From: JBBDMC01 sp963775235 | GTDB lineage: Bacteria; Pseudomonadota; Alphaproteobacteria; Rhizobiales; Kaistiaceae | Length of the DNA stretch: 64,000 nt | Direction of reading: 5' to 3' | NCBI GenBank assembly: GCA_963775235.1 | Contig: CAVZHY010000006.1 | Span: 310,001 to 374,000, forward strand | Shown here: positions 9,160 to 18,270 of the stretch, piece after piece | Position numbering within the stretch: position 1 is the stretch's first letter | Layout of the letters: each line of letters starts with the position of its first letter | Notes under the pieces: generated by a model | Database searches by the model: none | What the model saw: only the letters and a program-made list of their open reading frames with translations | Told to the model about the DNA's origin: nothing | Translations under genes and position numbers: made by a program

Positions 9160-10674
9160 GTGCTCGATTGGCCGCTGCTCACCACCGTAACTTTTCTGCC
9201 GACGATCGGAGCGCTGCTGGTACTCGCCATTCGCGGCGACGACGAAATCGCGCACCGCAATATGTACCATGTCGCCCTGTGGACGACGTCGGTAACGTTC
9301 GTTCTTTCGCTGCTGATCTGGCTGAACTTCGATCCCGAAGACCCGGGATTCCAGCTTGTCGAGCGTGCCGATTGGTTGGGCGGTACCATCGCCTACAAAA
9401 TGGGCGTCGACGGCATCTCACTGCTGTTCATCATCCTGACCACATTCCTGATGCCTCTGTGCATCGTCGCCAGCAAGCTCACGGTCAAGAAATACTTCAA
9501 GGCCTATATGGTCGCGTTCCTGGTGCTGGAAACGCTGATAATCGGCGTCTTCTGTGCCCTCGATCTGGTGCTCTTCTACGTCTTCTTCGAGGGCGGCCTG
9601 ATCCCGATGTTCCTCATCATCGGTATCTGGGGCGGGTCACGCCGCGTCTACGCCAGCTTCAAGTTCTTCCTCTACACGTTGACCGGCTCGGTCCTGATGC
9701 TGCTTGCCGTGCTGGCGATGTACTGGCAGGCGGGAACCACCGACATTCCGACACTACTCAACTACCACTTCCCGGCCTCGATGCAGACGTGGCTATGGAT
9801 AGCCTTCTTCGCCTCGTTCGCGGTCAAGCTGCCGATGTGGCCGGTGCACACGTGGCTTCCCGACGCCCACGTCGAGGCGCCCACGGCGGGCTCTGTGGTC
9901 CTGGCGGCGATCCTGCTGAAAATGGGCGGCTACGGCTTCCTGCGTTTCTCGCTGCCAATGTTCCCGCTGGCTTCGGCCGATCTCGCGCCGTTCGTCTTCA
10001 CGCTGTCGGTCTTCGCCATCGTTTACACCTCTCTGGTGGCTCTGATGCAGGAGGACATCAAAAAGCTCATCGCCTACTCGTCGGTGGCCCATATGGGCTT
10101 CGTGACAATGGGCATTTTCGCGGCGAATGCGCAGGGCGTGCAGGGCGGCATTTTTCAAATGCTATCGCACGGCATCGTGTCGGCTGCGCTGTTTCTGTGC
10201 GTGGGCGTCATCTACGACCGCATGCACACCAGGGAAATCGTCGCGTATGGCGGGTTGGTGAACCGCATGCCAATCTACGCCGCAGTTTTCATGGTGTTTA
10301 CGCTCGCCAACGTGGGGCTCCCGGGCACCAGTGGCTTTGTTGGTGAGCTTCTTACGCTGATCGGTGCATTTCAGGTCAACACGTGGGTGGCGTTTTTGGC
10401 GGCGACGGGCATGATCCTGTCGGCCGGGTATGCGCTGTGGCTCTACCGGCGGGTCATTTTCGGCGAGATCGAAAAGGAGAGCTTACGTTCGATTCTTGAC
10501 GTGTCGTGGCGCGAAGCCGCGATCTTCGCGCCACTGGTCGTGGGCGCCGTGTACTTTGGATTCCACCCGGCGCCGATCATGAACGTCACGGCAGCGGCCG
10601 TCGATCAGTTGGTCGGAAATTATCAGGCAGCCTTGTCGGCGGCTGGTCGGCTGGCCGCTGCGGCCGGGCCTTAG
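9160..10674 (+). CDS. nuoM: NADH-quinone oxidoreductase subunit M
   Basis: NuoM (504 residues) is the second antiporter-like pump of the membrane arm. Visible landmarks are FYVFFEGGLIPMFLIIGIWG with the conserved Glu, PVHTWLPDAHVEAPTAGSVV, and KKLIAYSSVAHMGFVTMGIF. The start is GTG at 9160, ten bases after nuoL. No upstream ATG fits and MLDWPLLTTVTFLPTIGAL is the usual family beginning. The length is normal. Confidence 0.96.
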   Translation: MLDWPLLTTVTFLPTIGALLVLAIRGDDEIAHRNMYHVALWTTSVTFVLSLLIWLNFDPEDPGFQLVERADWLGGTIAYKMGVDGISLLFIILTTFLMPLCIVASKLTVKKYFKAYMVAFLVLETLIIGVFCALDLVLFYVFFEGGLIPMFLIIGIWGGSRRVYASFKFFLYTLTGSVLMLLAVLAMYWQAGTTDIPTLLNYHFPASMQTWLWIAFFASFAVKLPMWPVHTWLPDAHVEAPTAGSVVLAAILLKMGGYGFLRFSLPMFPLASADLAPFVFTLSVFAIVYTSLVALMQEDIKKLIAYSSVAHMGFVTMGIFAANAQGVQGGIFQMLSHGIVSAALFLCVGVIYDRMHTREIVAYGGLVNRMPIYAAVFMVFTLANVGLPGTSGFVGELLTLIGAFQVNTWVAFLAATGMILSAGYALWLYRRVIFGEIEKESLRSILDVSWREAAIFAPLVVGAVYFGFHPAPIMNVTAAAVDQLVGNYQAALSAAGRLAAAAGP

Positions 10675-10688
10675 GAGGAGCAACGGGC

Positions 10689-12113
10689 ATGGCGGGCGAC
10701 CTGCTTCCAGCACTTCCTGAGATTGTCCTGGCGCTCGGTGCCCTGACCTTGCTCATGGTCGGGGTGTTCGGCGGGGACCGGTCCGCGTCGTCGGTAACTT
10801 CATTGTCGATCGCATTGATCGTGGTTGCGGGTCTCGCCGTTCTGGCTGTCCCGGGCAACGGGCTTGCCTTCAACGGCGCGTTTGTACTCGATCCCTTCGC
10901 CCGGTTCATGAAAGTATTGGTGTTGATCGGCTCGGGTTTCGCGATCTTCATTTCGACCGGCTATGCGCGTTCCCACAAGTTCGAGCGCTTCGAATATCCG
11001 GTGCTGATCGTCATCGCCACGCTTGGCATGTTGATGATGATCTCGGCGAACGACCTGATTGCCGTTTATTTGGCCCTTGAGTTGCAGTCGTTGTCACTCT
11101 ACGTGCTTGCCGCTATCAACCGTGATTCATCGCGCTCGACAGAGGCGGGTCTCAAGTATTTCGTTCTTGGCGCCTTGGCGTCGGGAATGCTTCTCTACGG
11201 TGCTTCCCTGACCTATGGCTTTACCGGGCAGACGGCCTTCGCCGGTATTGCCTCGGCATTGGCGGCCGGTCCGCCGTCGCTCGGCCTCACCTTCGGACTC
11301 GTATTCCTGATCGCCGGTTTTGCCTTCAAGGTATCGGCGGTCCCATTCCACATGTGGACGCCTGACGTCTACGAGGGGGCACCGACACCGGTGACAGCCT
11401 TCTTTGCTGCGGCGCCAAAAGTCGCGGCGATGGCGCTGTTCGTTCGCGTCATGGTCGGGCCATTCTCCGCGGTTACACCCGACTGGCAGCAGGTGGTTGC
11501 ATTTATTTCGATCGCCTCGATGGTGCTTGGTGCATTTGCCGCCATCGGACAGACCAACATCAAGCGTCTGATGGCGTATTCGTCAATCGGTCACATGGGG
11601 TATGCGCTGGTTGGTCTTGCCGCCGGCACCCAGGTCGGTGTGCAGGGGGTTATCATCTACCTGCTCGTGTACATGGCAATGACGCTCGGTACTTTCACCT
11701 GCATCCTGGCGATGCGTCGCGGAGACCAGATGATCGAAGAGATCGGCGAGCTCGCCGGGCTCGCGCGCACCAATCCGATCATGGCGTTCATGCTTGGAAT
11801 GCTCTTGTTCTCACTTGCCGGGATCCCGCCACTCGCAGGTTTCTTCGCCAAGTTCTATGTGTTCCTGGCTGCCGTACAGGCAGGACTGTATGTGCTTGCC
11901 GTCATCGGCGTGCTCGCCAGCGTCGTTGGAGCGTACTATTACGTGCGCATCGTCAAGGTCATGTACTTTGACGAGCCGGTTGGGGGCTTCCAGCCGATGT
12001 CGACTGAGCTGAGAACCGTCCTCGGCATTACCGGCGCATTCGTCTTGTTGTTTGTCTTCCTCGCGGGCCAGATCGGCAGCGCCGCGGAGTTCGCCGCGAA
12101 GACTTTTTTCTGA
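10689..12113 (+). CDS. nuoN: NADH-quinone oxidoreductase subunit N
   Basis: NuoN (474 residues) is the third antiporter-like subunit. Motifs include LIAVYLALELQSLSLYVLAA with the pump Glu, FHMWTPDVYEGAPTPVTAFF, and IKRLMAYSSIGHMGYALVGL. The frame is open upstream into nuoM, but the ATG at 10689 follows the nuoM stop by 14 bases behind an AGGAG ribosome site and gives MAGDLLPALPEIVL. It is the last nuo gene; birA follows after 4 bases, so transcription probably continues. Confidence 0.96.
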   Translation: MAGDLLPALPEIVLALGALTLLMVGVFGGDRSASSVTSLSIALIVVAGLAVLAVPGNGLAFNGAFVLDPFARFMKVLVLIGSGFAIFISTGYARSHKFERFEYPVLIVIATLGMLMMISANDLIAVYLALELQSLSLYVLAAINRDSSRSTEAGLKYFVLGALASGMLLYGASLTYGFTGQTAFAGIASALAAGPPSLGLTFGLVFLIAGFAFKVSAVPFHMWTPDVYEGAPTPVTAFFAAAPKVAAMALFVRVMVGPFSAVTPDWQQVVAFISIASMVLGAFAAIGQTNIKRLMAYSSIGHMGYALVGLAAGTQVGVQGVIIYLLVYMAMTLGTFTCILAMRRGDQMIEEIGELAGLARTNPIMAFMLGMLLFSLAGIPPLAGFFAKFYVFLAAVQAGLYVLAVIGVLASVVGAYYYVRIVKVMYFDEPVGGFQPMSTELRTVLGITGAFVLLFVFLAGQIGSAAEFAAKTFF

Positions 12114-12117
12114 GGCG

Positions 12118-12879
12118 ATGGCGAACGCTCTTCCTCAAGGCTACCGCCGGCTGAGTTTCGACAGCGTGGCGTCGACCAACGCAACGGCACTGGCGGCCGC
12201 CCGGGATGGTGAGCCGAGCGGTTTGTGGGTGACGGCCGGCGAGCAGACCGCCGGGCGCGGGCGGCGCGGCCGTGGATGGACGACGGGGCGCGGCAACCTG
12301 GCGGCCTCGCTGATGCTGGTTGATCCGGCGGCCGCTGACGTCGCGCCGACCCTCTCATTGGTCGCCGCGGTCGCGCTTCATCAGGCCGTGATCGACGTAG
12401 CAGGCCCGGCTGCCGCTGAGCGCCTGGCGCTCAAATGGCCAAACGATCTTCTGTTCGACGGGCTCAAGGTAGCGGGCATTCTGGTCGAGGGGGAACACCT
12501 CAGTCATGGCCGCTTGGCCGTGGCTATCGGCGTCGGTGTCAACTGCGTAGCGCACCCTCCGGCGAGCAACCACCCGGCCACAGACTTTGCCGAACGCGGG
12601 ATACCCCTCGCGTGCGAGGCCGTGTTCGCGGCACTGGCCCAGCGCATGGCCGGCGAGATCACGGTGTGGGCCCGCGGCGTCGGAATAGCGGCAACGCGCC
12701 GGGCCTGGCTCGCGCGCGCCAGCGGCGTCGGCGGGCCAATCCGCGTCAACCTCGGCGGGCGCGTGATCGAGGGTCGTTTCGAGGCCCTGGACGAGGCCGG
12801 CCGGCTGATCGTTGTGAGGGCCGATGGCACGCGCGAGGCAGTCAGCGCGGGCGACGTGTTCCTCCTTGCCGCTGGGTGA
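12118..12879 (+). CDS. birA: Biotin--[acetyl-CoA-carboxylase] ligase
   Basis: Biotin protein ligase of 253 residues, which attaches biotin to the carrier domain of acetyl-CoA carboxylase and other carboxylases. The biotinyl-AMP loop is GRGRRGRGWTTGRGNLAASL (about residues 43-62). KWPNDLLFDGLKVAGILVEG supplies the adenylate and lysine contacts. There is no N-terminal DNA-binding domain, so this is a group I ligase rather than the E. coli type repressor. Its place directly behind nuoN and ahead of rnj is standard in Rhizobiales. Confidence 0.93.
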   Translation: MANALPQGYRRLSFDSVASTNATALAAARDGEPSGLWVTAGEQTAGRGRRGRGWTTGRGNLAASLMLVDPAAADVAPTLSLVAAVALHQAVIDVAGPAAAERLALKWPNDLLFDGLKVAGILVEGEHLSHGRLAVAIGVGVNCVAHPPASNHPATDFAERGIPLACEAVFAALAQRMAGEITVWARGVGIAATRRAWLARASGVGGPIRVNLGGRVIEGRFEALDEAGRLIVVRADGTREAVSAGDVFLLAAG

Positions 12880-12885
12880 GCCGGG

Positions 12886-14559
12886 GTGGCTGGCGATCGC
12901 GACGACGAACTCGTTTTCCTGCCGCTTGGCGGCGTCGGCGAGATCGGCATGAACCTCGGCCTTTACGGATTCGGTCCGCCGCACCGCCGGACGTGGCTTG
13001 CCGTCGATTTCGGAGTCGCCTTCGCCCACAACGATCTGCCCGGCGTCGATCTCTTATTCCCGGATATCGCCTACCTGGAAGCGGAGCGAACCAACCTGGC
13101 GGGAATTGCCATTACGCACGCCCACGAGGATCACTTCGGCGCGCTTATCGATCTGTGGCCACGGCTGCGGGTGCCTGTCTACGCCACCGCCTTCACCGCC
13201 GGACTGCTCAGCGCCAAGCTTGCCAGCGAGCCAGGCGCGACCATCGTGCCGGTCACGCCTGTGGCGACGGGGGATCGCATCAAGATCGGTCCGTTTGAGG
13301 TCGAGTATATCAACGTCGCCCATTCGATACCGGAATCGCATGCCCTCGCCATCCGGACGCCCCTCGGGACCGTCGTGCATACAGCCGACTGGAAGTTGGA
13401 CGACACACCGCCGATCGGGCCACCGACCGACGAGGAACGCCTGCGCCAGATCGGCGAAGAAGGGGTGCTGGCGCTCCTTTGCGATTCGACCAATGCGTTG
13501 CGCGAGGGACGCAGCCCGAGCGAGGCAGAGGTTGCGCGTGAGATCGCGTTGATCGTCGGCGAAGCCAAGGGCCGGGTCGCCTTCACAACATTTGCCTCGA
13601 ACGTCGGGCGTCTCAAATCAGTCGCTCTTGCCGCCCAGGCGGCGGGCCGCGATGTGGTGGTGGTCGGCAGGGCCATGCGCAGGGCAATCGACGTTGCATT
13701 CGACCTCGGTCTACTCGACGGCCTCCCGCCTTTTCTCGACGACGAGGCATTTCCCTATCTGCCGCGCGACAAGGTGGTCCTGCTTCTGACCGGTAGCCAG
13801 GGCGAGCCGCGTGCTGCCCTGTCGCGGGTAGCCAGCGCCGACCACCCGAGGATCGAGTTGGTCGCGGGCGACACGCTGGTGTTCTCGGCCCGCGAAATTC
13901 CCGGGAACGAGCTTGCCATCCGCGGGATCATCAATCAGCTGACCGCGACCGGTGTGCGAGTGATCACCGATCGCGACCGCCTTGTACATGTCTCCGGCCA
14001 TCCGCGTCGCGGCGAGTTGCGCGAGATGTATGGCTGGATCAGGCCCCGCATTGCAGTTCCCGTCCACGGGCAGGCTATGCATCTTGCCGCCCACGCTGAC
14101 CTCGCGCGGGATCTCGGCGTCGAGACCGTGGTCGTCATCGAGGACGGGATGATGCTGAGGCTGGCTCCGGATCCGGTGAAACAGGTGGACGAAATCGATG
14201 CCCGGCGGCTGTATAAGGACGGCCGCCTGATCGGAGACCTTGAGGCGATGGGGGTGACAGAGCGGCGGCGCCTCGCGTTCTCCGGTCACGTCGCCGTATC
14301 AATCGTGCTGGATGACAACGGCGACCTGACGCTCGATCCTGAAATCATGACGACTGGTTTGCCAGGCGCGGACGCCGATGGGCGACCGCTGGAGGAGGCC
14401 GTCATGAATGCGGTTCTTGGCACTCTTGAGTCAATTCCGCGTCGGCGGCGCCGCGACCCCGAGGTCGTGCGCGAAGCCGTCCGCCGAACAGCCCGTGCAG
14501 CGGTCCGAGACGCCTGGGGTAAGAAGCCAGTTTGCGCTGTGTTCGTGGCGGTCGTATGA
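12886..14559 (+). CDS. rnj: Ribonuclease J
   Basis: A metallo-beta-lactamase/beta-CASP ribonuclease of 557 residues, expected to act in mRNA decay and rRNA maturation. The zinc motif HAHEDH is present near residues 79-84, with further ligands in NVAHSIPESH and the HTADWKLD segment. The beta-CASP part includes CDSTNALREGRSPSE and LLTGSQGEPRAALSRVA. The C-terminal dimerisation domain ends in a basic stretch (RRRRRDPEVVREAVRR). The start is GTG at 12886. The length is that of alphaproteobacterial RNase J. Confidence 0.94.
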   Translation: MAGDRDDELVFLPLGGVGEIGMNLGLYGFGPPHRRTWLAVDFGVAFAHNDLPGVDLLFPDIAYLEAERTNLAGIAITHAHEDHFGALIDLWPRLRVPVYATAFTAGLLSAKLASEPGATIVPVTPVATGDRIKIGPFEVEYINVAHSIPESHALAIRTPLGTVVHTADWKLDDTPPIGPPTDEERLRQIGEEGVLALLCDSTNALREGRSPSEAEVAREIALIVGEAKGRVAFTTFASNVGRLKSVALAAQAAGRDVVVVGRAMRRAIDVAFDLGLLDGLPPFLDDEAFPYLPRDKVVLLLTGSQGEPRAALSRVASADHPRIELVAGDTLVFSAREIPGNELAIRGIINQLTATGVRVITDRDRLVHVSGHPRRGELREMYGWIRPRIAVPVHGQAMHLAAHADLARDLGVETVVVIEDGMMLRLAPDPVKQVDEIDARRLYKDGRLIGDLEAMGVTERRRLAFSGHVAVSIVLDDNGDLTLDPEIMTTGLPGADADGRPLEEAVMNAVLGTLESIPRRRRRDPEVVREAVRRTARAAVRDAWGKKPVCAVFVAVV

Positions 14560-14566
14560 GCAATCG

Positions 14567-14971
14567 ATGATCGGGCGTCTCAATCACGTCGCTATTGCCG
14601 TCACCGACCTCGCGGCTGCCGCCGCCCTCTATCGGGACACGCTCGGCGCGACGGTTTCAGAGCCAGTGGCGCAGCCTGACCATGGCGTGACCACGGTGTT
14701 CGTCGAGCTTCCCAACACCAAGGTTGAGTTGATTTCGCCACTCGGTGCGAATTCGCCAATAGCGGCGTTTCTTGATCGCCATCCCTTCGGGGGCATTCAC
14801 CACATCTGCTACGAAGTCTCCGATGTGGGCGCCGCCAGTCGCGACCTCGCCGCCAAGGGAGCACGGATTCTCGGCGACGGTGAACTGAAGATCGGCGCAC
14901 ACGGTAAGCCGGTCGTCTTCGTGCATCCCAAAGACTTCCTCGGCACGTTGATCGAACTGGAGCAGGCGTGA
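14567..14971 (+). CDS. mce: Methylmalonyl-CoA epimerase
   Basis: Vicinal-oxygen-chelate fold enzyme (134 residues) that interconverts (R)- and (S)-methylmalonyl-CoA in propionate and branched-chain breakdown. Metal-binding positions are seen in RLNHVAIAV (His), TKVELISP (Glu), GGIHHICYEV (His) and GTLIELEQA (Glu). The frame is open upstream, but MIGRLNHVAIAVTDL from the ATG at 14567 is the family start. Its stop overlaps the GTG of the next gene by 4 bases. Confidence 0.93.
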   Translation: MIGRLNHVAIAVTDLAAAAALYRDTLGATVSEPVAQPDHGVTTVFVELPNTKVELISPLGANSPIAAFLDRHPFGGIHHICYEVSDVGAASRDLAAKGARILGDGELKIGAHGKPVVFVHPKDFLGTLIELEQA

Positions 14972-15237
14972 ACCTCCTCACGATGGTTGCGATCTATTTT
15001 ATTGTCTGGTGGCTGGTGCTGTTCGCCGTGCTGCCGTGGGGCATGCGCACTCAGGAGGAGGACGGTGAAGTCGTACTCGGTACGACCGCCAGCGCACCGG
15101 CGCGTCCCCGACTCCTGCGCACGGTCATCGTGACCACCTTGATCACGTCCATCCTGCTTGGCTTGTTCTGGCTGGCGGTCAACGTTTTCGGCCTCAGCGT
15201 GTGGACGATCGGGGATTGGTTCGATCTTCGCCAATAA
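14968..15237 (+). CDS. DUF1467 family small membrane protein
   Basis: An 89-residue protein with two predicted membrane helices: IYFIVWWLVLFAVLPWGM (about residues 7-24) and IVTTLITSILLGLFWLAVNV (about 52-71). They are separated by an acidic, then Ala/Pro-rich loop. It matches DUF1467, a small inner-membrane family common in Alphaproteobacteria and usually found next to mce and proS. The start is GTG, overlapping the mce stop (GTGA). The function is unknown. Confidence 0.88.
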   Translation: MNLLTMVAIYFIVWWLVLFAVLPWGMRTQEEDGEVVLGTTASAPARPRLLRTVIVTTLITSILLGLFWLAVNVFGLSVWTIGDWFDLRQ

Positions 15238-15264
15238 AAAGAGCAAGGCCTGTCGGCCTTGCTC
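15236..15264 (-). terminator. Intrinsic terminator of minus-strand RNA
   Basis: A perfect 10-bp inverted repeat, GAGCAAGGCC and GGCCTTGCTC around a 4-base loop at 15241-15264, is bordered on its left by AAAAA. Read on the minus strand this is a GC-rich hairpin followed by TTTTT, a textbook intrinsic terminator. On the plus strand there is no U-tract after the hairpin. It therefore ends a leftward transcript rather than the nuo-DUF1467 operon. Confidence 0.75.
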
Positions 15265-15410
15265 ACGGAGTTCCCGCGTCTCAACCCTTCGTGCAGCACC
15301 CGTAGACCCAATAGGCGCTTGGGCCTATTTTCAGAGGTCCTGCGGCAGCGGCCCTGAGGCGCGCGCCTGAAGGGATCTTCCTCCCAAGACTTAGACCGCG
15401 ATGCCTTGTT
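15245..15410 (-). ncRNA. ssrS: Structured small RNA, candidate 6S RNA
   Basis: No protein frame explains the 430 bases between DUF1467 and proS, yet a strong terminator faces left at 15240. The leftward transcript can fold into a long closing stem: CGCG-TCT-AA near 15390-15400 pairs with TT-AGA-CGCG near 15272-15284. Inside is an interrupted centre, then a perfect 7-bp hairpin (AATAGGC/GCCTATT) at 15310-15329. A rod of about 150-160 bases with a closing stem and central bubble fits 6S RNA, the RNA polymerase regulator. The class is inferred from architecture, not recalled sequence; it could be another small RNA. The 5' end is uncertain. Confidence 0.42.
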
Positions 15411-15666
15411 TTTCGAGGGGCAGCGGTCGCAACGACCGGTCGTCCCACTTATTGGCGAGAGCCTACCTAAACTCTTGGTCGTTGTCACCAATTTGTCCGG
15501 TCGCAGCCCAAAATTTTTGCACCGGATCGACGGGTGGGTGGCAAATCATTACGGGCGCCTGGCATCGTTCGCGTGGTGCGTCTCCTCTCGCGATAGCGGG
15601 CCTTGTTTTTTCGCGATGGTGCGGATTGACTGGCGCCCTTCAATCCGAGCCGGAGCAGCTCCGACG

Positions 15667-16996
15667 ATGCACCTTTCGCGCTACTTCCTGCCGATCCTTC
15701 GAGAAACGCCCAAGGAAGCCGAGATCGTTTCCCATCGGTTGATGCTGCGAGCCGGGATGATTCGCCAGCAGGCTGCCGGCATCTATTCCTGGTTGCCTCT
15801 TGGCCAACGCGTCCTTGCCAGGATCGGGACAATCGTTCGAGAGGAGCAAGACCGGGCAGGCGCCATCGAGATTCTCGATGCCCACAATTCAGCCGGCGGA
15901 CCTGTGGCGAGAAAGTGGGCGCTATGACGACTACGGCAAGGAGATGCTGCGCATCGCCGACCGGCACGAGCGCGACATGCTGTTCGGCCCGACCAACGAA
16001 GAGATGGTAACGGACATCGTGCGCGCATATGTCACGTCGTATCGGGCGCTGCCGCTCAATCTTTATCACATCCAATGGAAATTCCGCGACGAAGTGCGAC
16101 CTCGTTTCGGCATCATGCGCGGTCGTGAATTCCTGATGAAGGATGCCTATTCGTTCGATGTCGACCAAGCGTCTGCCATGGTTGCCTACAACAAGATGTT
16201 CGTTGCGTATTTGAGGACTTTCGCGCGGATGGGCCTCACGGCTATTCCGATGCGGGCGGAAACGGGACCGATCGGCGGCGACCTGAGTCACGAATTCCTC
16301 GTCCTTGCCGAGACCGGCGAATTGGGAGTTTACTGCGACAAGGCGATTCTCGATGCGGCGGTGCCCGGTGAAGATGTCGACTACGACGCCGACTTGGGGC
16401 CGATTATCGAACCGTGGACATCTTATTATGCAGCGACCGAGGACGTGCACGAGGTCGCTCGTTTCGAACGAGAAGTGCCGGCGGAGCGGCAACTGGCGAC
16501 GCGCGGTATCGAGGTCGGGCAGATATTCTATTTCGGCACCAAGTATTCGGTGCCTATGAAAGCAACGGTGTCGGGCGCGGACGGCACAGACAAGGCGGTC
16601 CATGGCGGTTCGTATGGCATCGGTGTGTCACGTTTGGTTGGCGCCATCATCGAGGCGAGCCACGATGAGGCCGGGATCATATGGCCGGACAGCGTGGCCC
16701 CGTTTGAAGTTGGGCTGATCAATCTCAAGGTCGGCGATCGCGCGGTTGATGCTGCTGCGCTCGACCTATACGTGCGTCTCAATAACGCCGGAATTTCAGT
16801 GCTTTACGATGACCTCGATCAGCGGGCTGGTGCCAAGTTCGCGACCATGGACCTGATCGGGCTGCCCTGGCAGGTGATCATTGGACCCAAAGGGCTGGAG
16901 CGCGGCGAGGTCGAGATCAAGCGTCGGGCGACCGGGGCGCGGGAGGCGCTGAGCCTCGATGGAGTGCTGAACCGCATGGGCGACAGAAAGCGGTAA
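15667..16996 (+). CDS. proS: Prolyl-tRNA synthetase (frame break)
   Basis: Class II prolyl-tRNA synthetase of the short alphaproteobacterial type (442 residues corrected), without the inserted editing domain. The N-terminal part reads MHLSRYFLPILRETPKEAE to AGAIEIL, and after one surplus G at 15877 continues as MPTIQPADLWRESGRYDDYG. Motif 2 is visible in FRDEVRPRFGIMRGREFLMK and motif 3 in GGSYGIGVSRLVGAIIE. The anticodon domain covers the last 100 residues. The start at ATG 15667 is chosen by family similarity; the ribosome site is weak. The break is probably a sequence error because both halves are well conserved and the gene is essential. Confidence 0.92.
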
Positions 16997-17001
16997 GCAA
17001 A

Positions 17002-18270
17002 ATGGCGGTTCCCGTCGGTACCAGACCCTTTGCCCGATTCGAGTGGATGATTGCCGGGCGGTACCTGCGCTCGCGCCGTCGTGAGGCTTTCATCTCGGTG
17101 ATCGCCAGCTTCTCATTTATCGGCATCATGCTGGGCGTTGCCACGCTGATCATCGTCATGGCGGTGATGAATGGGTTCCGCGCCGAACTGATAAACAAGA
17201 TCCTGGGCCTTAACGGTCATCTGATTTTGCAGGCCACGGACACCAAACTGACCGACTATGAGCCGGTGGCGGCGCGCATCGCGCAGGTGCCGGGCGTGCG
17301 CGCCGCGATCCCTTTGGTAGAGGGACAGGCGCTGGCAAGCGGCCAGAATTCGTCAAGTGGCGTGCTGGTTCGCGGTCTGCGTCAGGAGGACCTGCCCAAG
17401 GTTCCCGGCATCTACAACAACGTGCGACTGGGGACACTCGTCGACTTCGACAAATCCGGCGGGGTTGCGATCGGCTCCCGTTTGGCGACCGATCTCGGCC
17501 TTACCATAGGGTCACGCCTGACGCTTGTGCAGCCGCGCGGCACCGTTACGCCTCTGGGCGTCACGCCGAGGATAAAGTCCTATCCGATCGTGGCGATCTT
17601 CGAGATCGGCATGTCCGAGTATGACTCCACGTTCGTCATTCTGCCGTTCGCAGAGGCGCAGATTTATTTCAATCTGGAGGATGAGGCGAGTGCGGTCGAG
17701 ATATACCTTGATGACGCCGATTTAGTGGATCGTCTGCGACCGGCGATCGAGCAGGCTGCCGACCGCCAGGTGTTGCTGACCGATTGGCAACAGCGCAACA
17801 TGACATTTTTCTCGGCGCTGGAGGTCGAGCGCAACGTCATGTTCCTGATCCTGACTTTGATCGTGTTGGTTGCCGCCCTCAACATCATTTCCGGCCTCAC
17901 CATGCTGGTCAAAGACAAAGGCCATGACATCGCCATCCTGAGGACGATGGGGGCGACGCGCGGCACCATCATGCGGGTGTTCTTCATCACCGGTGCGTCG
18001 ATCGGCACCGTGGGCACGCTGGCGGGCTTCCTGCTTGGCGTGGTGATCAGTCTCAACATTGAATCAATCCGCCAATTCCTGTCGCAGTTGACGCAGACTG
18101 AGCTTTTCTCGCCGGAGCTTTACTTCCTGAGCCAGTTACCGGCGGACTTGGACGTTCGGGAGACGCTGACCGTCATCATCATGGCCCTGACGCTGTCGTT
18201 TCTGGCGACGCTCTATCCGGCATGGCGGGCGGCTCGTCTCGACCCGGTCGACGCGTTGCGCTACGAATGA
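17002..18270 (+). CDS. lolC: Lipoprotein-releasing ABC transporter permease LolC/LolE
   Basis: Inner-membrane permease (422 residues) that extracts outer-membrane lipoproteins together with LolD. It has an N-terminal helix (ISVIASFSFIGIMLGVATLI, about residues 32-51), a large periplasmic MacB-like domain, and three C-terminal FtsX-type helices ending at LDPVDALRYE. The family is clear, but LolC and LolE are not separated in organisms with a single permease, so the symbol is nominal. It starts 5 bases after proS and overlaps lolD by 4 bases. Confidence 0.93.
   Translation: MAVPVGTRPFARFEWMIAGRYLRSRRREAFISVIASFSFIGIMLGVATLIIVMAVMNGFRAELINKILGLNGHLILQATDTKLTDYEPVAARIAQVPGVRAAIPLVEGQALASGQNSSSGVLVRGLRQEDLPKVPGIYNNVRLGTLVDFDKSGGVAIGSRLATDLGLTIGSRLTLVQPRGTVTPLGVTPRIKSYPIVAIFEIGMSEYDSTFVILPFAEAQIYFNLEDEASAVEIYLDDADLVDRLRPAIEQAADRQVLLTDWQQRNMTFFSALEVERNVMFLILTLIVLVAALNIISGLTMLVKDKGHDIAILRTMGATRGTIMRVFFITGASIGTVGTLAGFLLGVVISLNIESIRQFLSQLTQTELFSPELYFLSQLPADLDVRETLTVIIMALTLSFLATLYPAWRAARLDPVDALRYE

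Noticed and set aside
15270..15660. RNase P RNA, SRP RNA or tmRNA in the spacer before proS
   Set aside because: None of the conserved core sequences of those RNAs is visible on either strand. The size and single-rod fold fit 6S-like RNA better.
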